Part shown: piece after piece, positions 47,193 through 59,900 of the stretch
How the letters are laid out: each line of letters begins with the position of its first letter
Numbering within the stretch: the stretch's first letter is position 1
Assembly (NCBI GenBank): GCA_018902385.1
Contig: JABSSW010000012.1
Coordinates: 765,124 to 829,123, forward strand
Source: Physcia stellaris
Lineage: Eukaryota > Ascomycota > Lecanoromycetes > Caliciales > Physciaceae
DNA: 64,000 bases
Direction of reading: 5' to 3'
The notes under the pieces: model-generated
Databases searched by the model: none
What the model was told of the DNA's origin: nothing
What the model saw: only the letters and a program-made list of their open reading frames with translations
Position numbers and translations under genes: made by a program

Positions 47193-48788
47193 ATGAATCG
47201 CATTCTCCCCAAGTCAAAGATCGAGACCACGATCGTACTCAACGATCAACAAGAAGCATTTGCCCCTTCATATACATCGCTTGACGAGATCAGTGGGCAG
47301 GTGTCAATCACTGCACCCTCAGATACCACCTTCGACCAAGTCTATATCACCCTCGAAGGCACAGCCAAAACATCCATCGAAAAAGTCGCTTCGACCTACA
47401 CAACGAGTGGCAGAACGGAGGCATACCAGAGCTTTTTGCGTCTAGTCCAGCCAATCGACGAAGCAAGCTATCCTGAGCCTCGTGTATTTGACGAAGGAGA
47501 CACCTACACTTTTCCCTTCACCTTCAATGTACCGGAGCGATTGCTCCCACAAGCATGTACCCATCCGCGAGACAACGATGCGGTGCACGATGAGCACTTA
47601 TGCCTTCCGCCCAGCCTCGGTGATCCCCTGGCTGCGAGTGAGGATGGGAAAATGCTGTTGGATGATATGGCACCCGATATGGGCGTAATCTCCTATGCTC
47701 TCAAGGTCCGGATCACAAAAGGTCGTGGACCCAGAGGAAAGCATCAAATCATCAGCGAAGAGTCTCGAAGGCTTCGAGTCATACCAGCATGCCCAGAATT
47801 GCCTCCTCTCAGTGTTCAAGGCGGTCAGACTGATGACTATAGGCTAAGAAAAGAGAAAGAAATAAAGAAGGGGATGTTCAAAGGCAAGCTTGGGCGTTTG
47901 ACAATGGAGTCAGTGCAACCGAAAAGCCTACGATTGCCACCGGTGCGAGTGGAGGCTTCATGCCCGGTCACAACGCTGGCGACTGTTAATCTACGTTTTG
48001 ATCCTGCGAACGAAAACGCAGAGCCACCACGTCTCAATCAGCTCATTGCGAGATTAAAGGTGTCGACCTTTTTTGGCAGTGTTCCCATGCGGGAGCTACC
48101 GACAAAAGCGAACGACTTCCACTACAGCAGCATTCGAGGTATCTATACCGAGACGATTCACCTTTCTTCGCGCTGTTTGGCCTCGGTACAATGGGAGTAT
48201 CATAGCACAATTTCGACCCCTATCCGACGTGACTCGGCGTTCAATACACTCTCAGGCCAGGGCACAGCTATACCTCGCCCCTCGGAGTCTTACAATGGCA
48301 AGTCATTCTACACCGCTACCATCCTTGTTCCGATCACTTTACCGAAGGGCAATAAGACGTTCACGCCAACCTTTCATTCCTGCCTTGTCTCGCGTGTTTA
48401 TGCATTGGATTTACAGTTGTCTGCGCACGCCCCTGGCATCATGCCAACACTGAATCTGAAACTACCCATCCAAGTATCTGCAGAGGGTAACATAAATGCT
48501 CGACCGTCGATATCCGACGAAGAAGCCGCCGCGATCGCTGCTCGAGAAGCAAATGGCGTCTTCCAACCGAGAAGCATAGCGCCACCGAGTCCAGAATATA
48601 CAGCCCGAGAATCACAACTCATTAGCATGCAGTTGCCGAGGCCGGAATATCCACCAAGCCCTGAATATGAGGAACACCGACAACTGGTCGGGCGACTTGA
48701 TCGGGATTACGACTCCGATCATCGTGAAGACGGGCCGCCTCCAGGCTACTCTTCTTTGGCCAGAAGGACACAATCGATGGCGGTTTAG
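47193..48788 (+). CDS. Arrestin-related trafficking adaptor
   Basis: Arrestin-fold adaptor that recruits a NEDD4/Rsp5-type ubiquitin ligase to plasma-membrane cargo. One exon, 531 residues from ATG 47193 (MNRILPKSKIETTIVLND); an upstream in-frame TTG start is less likely. Arrestin N: YTSLDEISGQVSITAPSD, DQVYITLEGTAKTSIEKV, YTFPFTFNVPERLLPQAC. Arrestin C follows from about residue 260 (LRLPPVRVEASCPVTTLATV). The tail has RPEYPPSPEYEEH and the PY motif PPPGYSS, the expected WW-domain ligand. Cargo unknown. A short upstream coding exon cannot be excluded. Confidence 0.9.
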   Translation: MNRILPKSKIETTIVLNDQQEAFAPSYTSLDEISGQVSITAPSDTTFDQVYITLEGTAKTSIEKVASTYTTSGRTEAYQSFLRLVQPIDEASYPEPRVFDEGDTYTFPFTFNVPERLLPQACTHPRDNDAVHDEHLCLPPSLGDPLAASEDGKMLLDDMAPDMGVISYALKVRITKGRGPRGKHQIISEESRRLRVIPACPELPPLSVQGGQTDDYRLRKEKEIKKGMFKGKLGRLTMESVQPKSLRLPPVRVEASCPVTTLATVNLRFDPANENAEPPRLNQLIARLKVSTFFGSVPMRELPTKANDFHYSSIRGIYTETIHLSSRCLASVQWEYHSTISTPIRRDSAFNTLSGQGTAIPRPSESYNGKSFYTATILVPITLPKGNKTFTPTFHSCLVSRVYALDLQLSAHAPGIMPTLNLKLPIQVSAEGNINARPSISDEEAAAIAAREANGVFQPRSIAPPSPEYTARESQLISMQLPRPEYPPSPEYEEHRQLVGRLDRDYDSDHREDGPPPGYSSLARRTQSMAV

Positions 48789-50018
48789 AATGCATGAAAC
48801 ACCATCCTTTATCTCATAGAGATTAAGCCGGACGCCTTCTAAGCTAGAGTTCGATCTCGTTCCAGGGATTTTCGATACTTGTGACAATATCCCTTTTCGA
48901 CAAGCATAAGACGTACCACGTTTTCCAGAACCGAGCTCTCATTACCAGAATACTTTGACATTGAGGCTCCTTATAGCGAGATCCGGTTGTATCCACATTA
49001 CGCGGGAATCTATATTAAAAAAGCACGACAATAGAGCAGAGGCAACAGGCTTGAAATGGAATAGCAAATAGCTTGTTTTACCAACCCATAACAGAGCAGT
49101 ATATGATTTGAAGGTATCATAACTCTGTAGACCAGCTCTCTTGCGATAGCTCTACTAACGCTAATTGCAGTCATGCTCGAAGAAATGAGATATTGTATCT
49201 TCGTCGAGGCGGAAGAGCCCACGACACATTCTCTGATACCAGGACAGCTATGCTAGGTAGCCTTTGACCATCTGGCACGAAGCTGCTGGTTGCTGTTAAG
49301 CCAGATGCGGATGTTGTTTGGTCTCCTCTGGTGGTTCGTGCATGGTGTAAGCGCCCAGGAAAAAGAAGATAGGGGAGAGGGAGAAGAAGAATGGCTGGAC
49401 CTGTGAGCAGCATGGAGACATCAGGAAGATTTAAGCGTAGCTCTGGTCTCGGAGATATGTCCTTTTATCTCCAAAAATCAGGGGGAATGTATACCTTACC
49501 AAACTTGCCGAACAGATTTATCCATAGTAGCCCATGACTCCCCAATCCGTCACCCGCATGAAAACAAGTAGACCTGCCTTTCCAACAAATCTCCGTACCC
49601 GAATAGAAACCACAAGTTCGTCGGCTCAAAGTGCTGCCAAGGCAGGAATCTGGCTTGACGCACTGCTGATAATGGTGGTAGGGTGGTAAGGGACATGACA
49701 ATCTCCCCATCCAAAGACCAGATCCTCAAACATGCAGGCGGTGATATGAAGCTAATAAGGAGCCACATAGCTAGCAGGAAGGAAACACAGCAGACTCCGT
49801 AACTCTGAGGAGGTATATTGCATTTCTGATGTTGAGTGATGGTCGTATGCTTTTGCTGCTATCGAGCAAATGCCCGTCCCCATCCCCCACATACATGACC
49901 CGGAGCTCACCTCTAATCTATTAAACATCCAAGGAACGCCATTACCATGCCATTACCGCTGAGCGTGCTACAAGCAAACCAGAAAAAAAGCCACCGAACC
50001 AAGATTAGCTAATCAGCT
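48789..50018. other. Intergenic region between convergent genes
   Basis: 1.23 kb between the 3' ends of the arrestin and TM9 genes. Open frames on the minus strand (about 70-80 codons) show no domain. No RNA gene recognised. Confidence 0.5.
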
Positions 50019-52430
50019 TTAATTGCCCTGCAAGAACAAATTAGCAAAGTCGCGCTCTGCGGGAAGATTGGCTGGATTGGATGGGTTCACGTACCCGTAT
50101 ATACGCCTCACAAATGCATATGCAGTCAAGAAGCCGACCGTGCCCGTCAACAAGCCGTACACCGAACACGCCAGCAGGCTGTAGCTGAAGAACAGCATGC
50201 CGGACACGAAGCCCTGGATATTGAGCTTGGTGAAGTAGAACCAGACGCAGTAGAGGAAGACCCAGAAGGCGCTGCCGCCGCCGATGAACACGGACTGCCA
50301 CCACCAGTGGTAGTTTTCGGCGCAGAGCTGGATGTATGTTGCTACGATTGTGACTTCCACCACGGTGACAATGTCGACGATGCTGACGACGGTCAGGAAA
50401 CCGAAGACGTAGTAATATCCGCTTTTATCCTGCCACAAGCTGCGGAAGACGAAGAGTAGCTCGATGAAGATGACCGCGAAGGGAACCAAGCCCGCAAGAA
50501 GGACGCTGTGGACGCTTTTGGTGTACCATGCCTGCTCTGGAATTTGGCGAGGGATGCTGCTTGTTTGCGTTGGGTGCTCGTACGGTTGGCTGTGGTCGAA
50601 ACCATACCAACTACCAACGTAGACAAGTGGAAGCTGAATGAACAGCCAGAGGAAGAGGAGACCGACGAGAGTGCCGAACGGTAGAGCTGTGCTGGAAGCC
50701 TGAGCCCATACAAATAGATTCAGGATGAAGATGGTTGAGAACAGTAGACCGGGAAAGAGCAATGCAGTCTGGAGACATGTCAGTTAAATTTTTTTTATCG
50801 GCTCATTAAATCATACCATCAAAGTGTTCTTCCTCCAATTTTGGCCACCGAATGTTTTGTAGACCCTGGCAGAGAAGTAACCTGAGAAGATACCCGCAAA
50901 GATGAAGAGACCCATGCCAACGCTCACGAATCCGCCTCGGAAGCTTGGGTTGAGGATCCCTACGCAGCTAAGAAGTAGAAGCGAAGTAGCCATAAAGACT
51001 AGCTGCATCCCGGATCCTATAAGGGGTGCCAGAAACCCAGCGTACTTAGGAGCTCGGAAAACGTCCGCATGAAGAAGCTTCCATCCAGTGATTTCGTCGA
51101 CCGAATCTTCATCAGAGGATGCATCCAGATCATCCACGTCGCCTTTCTGTTCCAGCAGGCTACCTTTCTCGATAGATCTTGGTGATCTAAGTGCGGTCCT
51201 CGATTTGACCCTCTTCATACGAATCTTCCCGTCCTCGAGCGAGCTATCTTTGATTCGACCTTTGCTATCCGTAAACACTGTTCTATGTATTATCATCACA
51301 ACCACAGCGCTCAGAAGACCGCAAATTATTAACGAGTTGACGATCGCGAGCCAGTGTATAGTGTTGCCCTCCTCTTGATTGTTGAAATACATCTCCCATC
51401 TATGCGACCATTCGACCCTCTCCTCCTCTCGAAAGTAGACAGAGTAAGAATAGGGTATTGCGAGCGTGGACCCGTCATCACTATCGTCGTCATCAGGTAT
51501 GTAGGAGGAGTGTGGGTACTGAGCGGCCAGCGTAGTTGAATTTGCTGCAAGGTTAATTTCCAGACCTTCTGTCTCTCCATGGACATCCTGAGGGCAGCCT
51601 TCGCCGTTCCTATGACGAGCCTCGATACTCTTAGGATAAACCTCAAATCCAACGATAACCTTTCGCCCATGGACCCCAGAGCGGCCAGGTGCTTTGCGCC
51701 ATCTGATGACCAATGTATGGTGATTGTGGATGAAGTACCTCGGCTTGTTGGTAACTGGCGAGAAGTCTTTGTATCCGATCTTGAATCCCGCGGCGTAGTA
51801 CTTGTGACTCTTATCGACCGTCACGAAACTTGTTGCACCAGGAAGATTGTCGACGATCCATTCCGACACGTAGCCATCTTCAATCAATTGTCGTGCCCGT
51901 TTCACCCCTTTTCTATCCACACGGTGTGTGCAGAGAAATTGGCACTCCTTATCTTGGCCCATGGCAAGATCGTAATCGGAGGTCATGATCCGGTCCCCCC
52001 GAAGTACCTCCCCCAGGTTGAGGGGCACGCTCTTCCCACTAGGATACCCAGCATGTGACTTCCCCGACGGTGGGCAGACAAAGGGTAGGTCATAGTGCGC
52101 ATACTGTAGTTGTGACTTATCCGAGTAGACCTTATTGACTTGCAATTGGATAGCTTGGTCTTCTAGGTAGGTACGAATTGACCATCCTACACCCGAAGAG
52201 AGTCAGCTGTGGCTTCACGGTGCTGTTTTTAAAGCTCCAACCCCCTCAACCGAAGTCCCTCCCAGGCCCGATATCGAACGTCACTTAGAGCAGCATATTG
52301 CCTACCATGCTTGCGAAGATATCAGTAGCAAATTAGAGAGCCTACCTGGTATGTAAAAGGACTGTGCGGAACTGATCACACAGGCGAGGGTCAGCAAACT
52401 GCCCAGGCCAATCCGGAAATCAGCATGCAT
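50019..52430 (-). CDS. TM9/EMP70 nonaspanin
   Basis: Nine-membrane-span protein of endosomes/Golgi (TM9SF, yeast EMP70/TMN family). Exons on the minus strand: 52430-52346, 52186-50817, 50768-50019; 734 residues. The first exon gives a signal peptide (LGSLLTLACVISSAQSFYIP) ending at the mature start. Luminal domain: YSDKSQLQYAHYDLPFVCPP, LGEVLRGDRIMTSDYDL, RYFIHNHHTLVIRW. Membrane part from HWLAIVNSLIICGLLSAVVV, with GWKLLHADVFRAP, YFSARVYKTFGGQNWRKN, and IFIELLFVFRSLWQDKSGYY. Fits the family in order and length. It is the last intact gene before the AT-rich block, 0.5 kb from its edge. Confidence 0.96.
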
Positions 52431-52917
52431 TGCGTCGAACAAGGCGGCCCAGATGGTTCAGTGACTTCGAGATACCGCAAGCTGATGCCAAGTGAAACTT
52501 CAGGCGCCGTTGTCCTTGGCAGGTATTCCGTACTGGTGCAGCGATTGCGGTTTGGGGATTGACGAATAGGATCTGCCCCTGATCCCACGACTGGTGTCGA
52601 CTGTGAAGGATTTCGGATTACAATCTAGTAGGTCGCAAAGGTAAACGAATGTAAGTGGCACGAAGCGCCAACAATGGACGAGTAGATCTGCGATGAAGTT
52701 AGACGTTCAGGAAGAAGGATTGATTGCTCGTGATTGTCGTATTGGAAGGCGAAACGTTCTATCTCGAAAGGGCTAAGCGTGACAGCTTCCATCTTGGGTA
52801 CTCGTTTGATTGATTGATTGATTGATTCATTAAACACTCGAAACCGATCTTAAGAATCCGTTATGCGACTAAAAACAATCGAATCAATCATCTTTTAGAA
52901 AATTTTTGACTCTATAT
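52431..52917. promoter_or_regulatory. TM9 promoter region up to the AT-rich boundary
   Basis: Normal composition with CpT and CpC dinucleotides up to about 52917, then an abrupt change. It contains the (TTGA)n microsatellite. No other gene. Confidence 0.5.
52806..52827. repeat. (TTGA)n microsatellite
   Basis: Five and a half perfect TTGA units over 22 nt, lying about 90 bp before the composition boundary. Confidence 0.9.
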
Positions 52918-53197
52918 CAATTAATTTGTTTTTGATGTTTAGTTTTTCGATTCGAACAAATCATTTCAAACATTTTTATTTTCATGATTTTTTTTCATTT
53001 TCATTTTGTACGAAAATTTTCAATTCAATGCATTTTTTTTGCAATTTTTATTTTTCGTCGTTTGTAATTGAAATTCGTAAATAATCAATGAATTTTGATT
53101 TTTCGATAAATTTTGTCGTTTTCGTCAAATTGATCGAATTGATCAATACGTTTATCAATTTCATTTTTTTTCATTTCGTTTTTTTAATTTCGTCAAT

Positions 53198-55444
53198 TCA
53201 TAAATTTTTTCGAAATTTTTTCAATTTTTTGCATTCGAAAAACACGTGTTTAATCGTTTGTTTGTTATGACGTACATAAACACATGAAATTTTCGATTTG
53301 TTTTTGTTGTATAAAAACGTTCGTAAATTTATTTTGATCGTGCGAAATTGTATTGTTATGACGTTGAATTTTTTTGTGAATTTTTCGTGTAATCGCAATA
53401 TTGTTTTATTGAATTTCGATGTAATTTTGTACAAATTTTTTTTATTGCAATTTTTTTATTTTTGATTTCATTGTTATTTTATTGATTTATTTATCACGAT
53501 TTTGACAACGTTTTTCAGCATTTGCACGTTCGTTTGTTGTGTTTTGTGATCGATATTCAATTTTTTTTTTTCGTTTTTTCAATTTTCATTTCGTGATTTG
53601 TTTGATCGTAACGTTTGTTTGTTCGTTATTTTCGATATCGATGTGAATCGAAATTCAATGCAATTTCATTTCAATATATTTGTTTCGCAATTCGTTGATC
53701 AATCAAATTATTCATTTCATCAAATATTGATCGAAATTGATTTTTGAATTGTGTATCGCTTAAATTATTGTTTGATTGTCGATACATATGACGAATTTCG
53801 ATTTTTTTGCAAATTTCAAAAACGAATACAATCGCATATTCATTGTTAAAACGATGTTATATAATTTAACAAAATAAATCGTGTATGACGTAATAAATTT
53901 CAAATACGTTTTCGTTATAATAAATTTCGTTTTTGAAAATATCGTTGTTGTATTCATTTTGTCGTTAATGTCGTTTTTATTTGTGTATATGTAATTGATC
54001 GAATTCGTTGTTAATTGTATTTTGTGATATTTTTCGATTTTCGTTTTGTTTTTCATGATACATGCAATTAACGATGTTCATCATGACGATGCGACAAAAA
54101 ATAAAATTTTTTTCATATCGTGTGTTTTGATGTTTTTTTTTTCGAATTTATTCATTAATTTTTTCAATAAATTGACGTTTTTCGATTTTTTGATAAAACG
54201 ATCGCGTATAATCGTGTCGTATGTCGAATTTATTATCAATTTCATTGCGAACGCGTTAATGAATTTGTTCAAACGTAAATGCATGAACATTGAATTGATT
54301 TCGATATTGAACGTTTTTTTCGAAATCGTTTTGTATGTTTTCGTTATGATTTTTTCGATTTGATATTGAACGTTCGTTAATTTTTTCGTAATTTTTTTGT
54401 TGTGATTTTTTTTTTCGTTGATATGTATTATATCGAATATACGTATATGAATTGTGAAACGAAAATCGTTTGTATCATTTGTTTCATTTTCGAAAATTTA
54501 ACATTTTATGTAATGTCGTCAAAATTGCGTAATGTTTTTATTGATTTCAATGTTTTCGTTTTGTTTTGATTAATTTGTGTTTTTCAATTGAATTTTTCGT
54601 TCATTATAACGTTCAAATATTTTATTTTTTTGTTTGTTTTGATTTTTTGATTGAATTCAAAAAATAATATCGATTCGATGACGTTTGTTTTTTTTTCGAT
54701 TGAAATAAATGAATTGATATTTGAAAAATGCAAATTTCATTTCATGTTTCAATGTTCACGATACGCAAATTTTTTCGTGTGTTTTGATTATGATATCGTT
54801 GCATTTTTCGAAAATATGATTTTTCGTTAACATTTTTACATCGTCGACGAATTCGTTCGTTGAAATATTTTTTTTTTCAAAATTTTCAATAAAAATGCGT
54901 TGTAAAAAAAAAAAATCGATAACATAAATGAATTTTGAAAAATGTTTATAAATATTTCGAATTATTCGATATCGTATTCGTTCGTTTTCAAAATCGTCAT
55001 TTTATTAATCAAAAAAAAATTTATTCATTTTATTAATTTTTCGTCGAAACGTTTCGTTTTGAAATTGTGTAACAATTTTAAACGAATTATATTGTCGAAA
55101 ACGTTTATCACGTCGAAAAACATAATTACGATTATCAATTTTTTATTTTATATCGAATGTATACGTTTTATCATGTAATGTAATGCGTGTTTTGTAAATA
55201 CGATTTTTTTGATTTCAAAATGAATACGTGACAACAAATCGTGTTTTTTCGTCAAAAAATTGATTCGTTTGATCAATATGAATTTCATGAATTTGTTTAT
55301 AATATTGAATAAAATTATTGATTTGTACGAAATCGTCATTGAATAAATATTTTTGTTTGATTTACGTAATGCGATCGTGATCGATTTTCGAAAATATTTC
55401 GAACAATAATTTTCGTTCAAATTGACGTTGTATATATGTTGCAA
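53198..55444 (-). mobile_element. Decayed Tad-type LINE retrotransposon
   Basis: Non-LTR retrotransposon read on the minus strand, identified from residual protein blocks. Reverse transcriptase (55444-55148): YFRKSITIALRKSNKN, then FNIINKFMKFILIKRINFLT and HALHYMIKRIHS, in the order of Tad-like RTs (IALRKPGK, LLNTxGKxxExI, EHALHxLVExIHxAW). RNase H (54056-53760): IYTNKNDINDKMNTTTI and FVICIDNQTII, where intact elements have YTDGSG and TDNQAAI. C-terminal block (53434-53198): INLRTFLYNKNK and CVYVRHNKQTIKHVFFECKK, the usual zinc-like end. Catalytic residues are lost and stops interrupt all parts. The element probably extends beyond 55444 toward 56 kb; its ends and poly(A) tail were not found. 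Confidence 0.82.
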
Positions 55445-56939
55445 ATGTGATGCGATAATATCATTTATTTATTTTCATATTTTATTGATTATGTCGTCGT
55501 CGTTTGAAATTTTGTTCGAATTTTGCTTGATTATAATTTTCGTTATTTCGTGAAACAAGTTTGCTCGTGATTTTTTTTTAAAAAAAAAATTGTGTAACTT
55601 TAAATCTTAACAACATTCGAAGATTTTCACGAAAACGAATTCGACGACGAATATTATTAATTTTACAACGTTCGCAATTATTATTTTTTAAAATTGTTTG
55701 ATTGTACGAATATAAACATGCGTGCATTGAATTTCGCGATCGTAAATCGTTTGCGCATTGAAATATGTAATGTATGAAACAAATGTTTTTCGAAATTCTT
55801 GAAATCGAATGTCGAAATTTTTTTTTCATTGAAATTCGAAATTTCAACAATCGAACAATCAATATTTCGAATTTACACATTTTTTCGAACAATACGTCAT
55901 TATTTTTTGAAAATTTTACAACGTACGAATTGAAACAATTGTAATTTTTAATTGCAATCGAATTCGAAAAATGCGCATGATTTTGTCATTTGATTCAAAT
56001 TGTATTTTTTTGAAAAAACGAAAAAACGCAAAATTGAATTTTGATTTTGATTTAATTAAACAATAATGTCGCGAAAATTAATTCGACAAAAAGAAAATTT
56101 CTTTGCGAAAATGACAAAATTTCAAATAAATTCGATTTTATCGACGACGACGACGATTATCATATGTCAATTACAAATTATTTATGACATGTCGAAGTTA
56201 ACGATTATATACATGTATTTTTCATATGAAAAAATAAGTCACATAACAACATGTCGATCAAATAATCGAATTTTCGCAATTTCGCAATTTCGCAACAACA
56301 TCAAATTGTTTCGTCGTTTTTTAATCATTTTCAATGTTTGTTTTCTGATTTCTGTTGCGCATGTCTCGTATATTTGATTTGATTAAACGTAATACGTTCA
56401 AAAATTAAAATAGTCTCGTAACATTGATTTTTGAACATAAATTTCGTTGAAAAACGAAACTTTTTAAATCGAAATTTTTTGAATTTTGCTATAGAAATTC
56501 GACGAAACAACTTATGAAAACTTCAAACGAATTAGATTCGTATTCAGATCGTATCGTAATATTGATTAATTGATACGAACTTTCGCGAATTGAACTGAAA
56601 AACAAATATTGAAAGCGATGAAACAACGACGAAACAATTTGAAAATGTTGCGAAAAATTTGAAAAATGCGAAAAATCGATTGAATGAAAAAAATGAATGC
56701 AAAAAAAACAAAATGCGACGTAAAAACGATAAAAAAACAAAAAATTGAATGAATGAAATGTTGCGAAATAAATAAATGAATGATCAAATTTCGTAAAACG
56801 CAATCGATTGACATCAATTTCGAAACATAACATGAATTTTAATCGAATTTAATTTTTTTAATAAAATTTTTTTTCATTGATGACTAATAATTTTTCGCGA
56901 AAAATCGTCTGACAACACATTCAATTCAAATATAACAAT

Positions 56940-59900
56940 GTGAAAATTGTGTTTATTCGTGATTTTAAACACGATCACGTAAAATTGATCATGAATGAAA
57001 CAATTTCGCATTTTGATATCGATGTTCACATATCGCAACGATTGATTTTGAAATTTGTTGACGATTATCGCAAAAATCGATCGAATAAAATATTAACGTT
57101 TAATAAATTGACAAAACACATTCGTTTGACGATTTTTATTGTTTTCGTCATTTTTGAATTGCAACGATATGCGAAATATAACGATTTTGATATTTTTTCG
57201 TTTATCGTCAATGATTTCGATTTCAATAATTTGTTCATTTATGCGAATAATTCGAATTTTGATTTCATTGCATTTGACGAAAAATTTCAAATTTGACAAT
57301 ATCATGACAAACATATCGACTTTCAAGCGAAAAATATGAAAAAAAAGCGAAATTTCGTAATAATGATAAAAACATTCGTCGTCGAATTCATTTTTCAATT
57401 CAAAATCAACAAAAATATTGAAATTGTGTTTGAAATGCACGTTTTCACGAAATTTATCGACGCAAATTTCGTTGATTTTTTGAACGTCGATATTAATTAC
57501 GACGAAAATGATTCGTTCGTTAAAATATTGATTGTTAAAAAAACGAAAATTCAAATCAAAATAAATGATATTAAAAAATTTTTGCAAAAAATTCGTTTTG
57601 AACAAATATTCATGATGTCACGATGCGAAATTAATGATTTCGTCGATATTTATCGTATCGTCAATATTCAAAACGTTTTTAACGAAAACAACGATTTTTT
57701 GACGATTTTTTTCGATAAGCGAAAAATTTTGAAAACGCATGTTAATAATAAAAAAAAAAATTTCGACGTTATTTTAAAAAAACAATTTTTGCAAACACAT
57801 ATCGACGATAATATTTCGAAATTTTTTAAAAACAACAAAAAAATATTGTTTGAAATTTTCGCAAAAACATATCATTTTTTTTTTAAAAAAAAACGATTTC
57901 GTCAACATCGTAAAAATAAAAAAAAAATACGATTGACAATCATGAAATTTCATTTTCGTTGTATAAAAATTTTGTTTTAAAAAATCAATTTGATTGTTTT
58001 AATAAATTCGACACAATCGATATTTTTCTTGATTGAACAAATGTTTTCATTTTTCGAATTCAAAAAAATTTTGAATTTGAAATGAACAATAATATCGTTT
58101 TTCAAAAACGTAATCGCAATATTTGAAAAAATCATCGCAAAAATAATAATATTTTTCGAACGTAATTTGATCATAACGATGTTTTGAACGAAAATTTTAT
58201 TCGTGTTCTCAAAATCGTTAAAAAAAATTGATTTTGATTTCACGAATTTTTATTTTTTTTGATCGTTTTAACGATCGTATTGATCGTATGCAATTGATTC
58301 GCATTAAATCGATTTCAATTCGCGACGACGAGAATTGAAAAATCAATTAATGTCATTTTTTCGCGAATTAAACGATTTTTGATTTGAACGTATTGATCAA
58401 AATCAATAAAAAATTCGAACAAATTATAATGAAAAAAATTTGAAATTTCGTCGTCAACAATTTTATTCAACAAATTTGACAACAAAAACAATGTCAATTG
58501 TTTTTTTTGATCGTGCAACGCATTCAAATCGATTTCAATGAAATTTTTCAAAATAAATTTTTGCAATAAAAAATAATCGCGAATTATTATATTTTTGCAA
58601 TTCGAAAAAAATTTGCAATGAAATTAATGAAAATGCACGAAAATCGAAAATGCGATCGCAAAAAGTAAAAATCGAAACAAAAATCAAAAAACATTTGAAA
58701 ATGTGCACGTGTTATTTCATTTTCGATCAATGAAAAATTTAAAAAATTCAACATCATTATACAAAATTTTTGTATATTCAAATTCATTTCGAACATTTCA
58801 ATATTCGAAAAACAATCGAAATTGATTTACATTTTTTTGTGTTTCGTTCACAATTTCAAGAATTTCGCAAAGTCACATTCGATCAAAATCGTCACGAATA
58901 ATTTTTTCAACATCGTCGCAATATCGAATTCGATGATTTCGATCATGATTATATTTCATTCGTTATCGTCGTCAATTAAATCGAATTCAACGCAAATCTG
59001 TTTGTAATTCAAAAGTTGAAAAGCGATTTTCTCATCAAACGTTTTTTCGATTTGCACATTCACGATTTTTATATCGTCAAAAAAAATGCATTTTTTTTTG
59101 TTGACGAACAACAAACGCAAATAAAAAACGTCGTCGAATTTGAAATTCATGAAATACATTCGATTTACGCATTTTTTTTTGTCGCGACGTTCACGTTTTT
59201 TTTTGCTTATTTCAAACGAAAAATTCGAAAATGTTTTGATAAAAATGATTTCGTGAATTCACAACGATTTCGCGATTTTTTTGCGAATGACAAAAAAAAA
59301 TTCATTATTGCGTTCGATTTCGTGCGTTATGCGATTCAATTCGAAATATTCGATCAATTGAATCATGCGAAAATTTTCGTTTTCAATCATTTGATTTGCA
59401 ATTTTTTTATCGTTGAAATTAACGAAAATTCGATTGCGATTTTTCAAATGCAATTGAAATCGAATGATTGCGAATTTAATTTTATCGAAAAAAAAATCGA
59501 ATATACGTCAAACGATTTCGCAAAATTTTATTCAACGCGCGTTATGAAAAATTTTGATTTCGTCAACGAATTTTTCGTTGTTTTGTCGATTCGCACGAAA
59601 TTCGTTGATTCGACGAATGATAATAATGTTAAAAAATACGTCGACATAATCGTTTTTTTTGAAAATATATTTGTACAAATATTTCACGAATTTCGCATTG
59701 ATGCAAATTTCAACGTTAATATGAATTTCGTATTTTTTCAACAATCAAAAATTGTAAAAAATCATTCATTTGTTGTTTCAATATTTTTCATCAACGAATT
59801 GACATGAAAAACGACGATATCGCGATAAATTTGAATGATGACACAAATTCGTCATCATTAATTTTTTCTTGAGAAATCATTTGATGCATTTATTTTCGAA

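Noticed and set aside
57336-57980. 214-codon Lys/Asn/Ile-rich plus-strand ORF
   Set aside because: Antisense to Helitron helicase blocks in a strongly biased block with few stops.
59016-59807. 263-codon plus-strand ORF
   Set aside because: Antisense to recognisable Helitron blocks at 59744-59532 and 59159-58956; its length follows from the mutation pattern.
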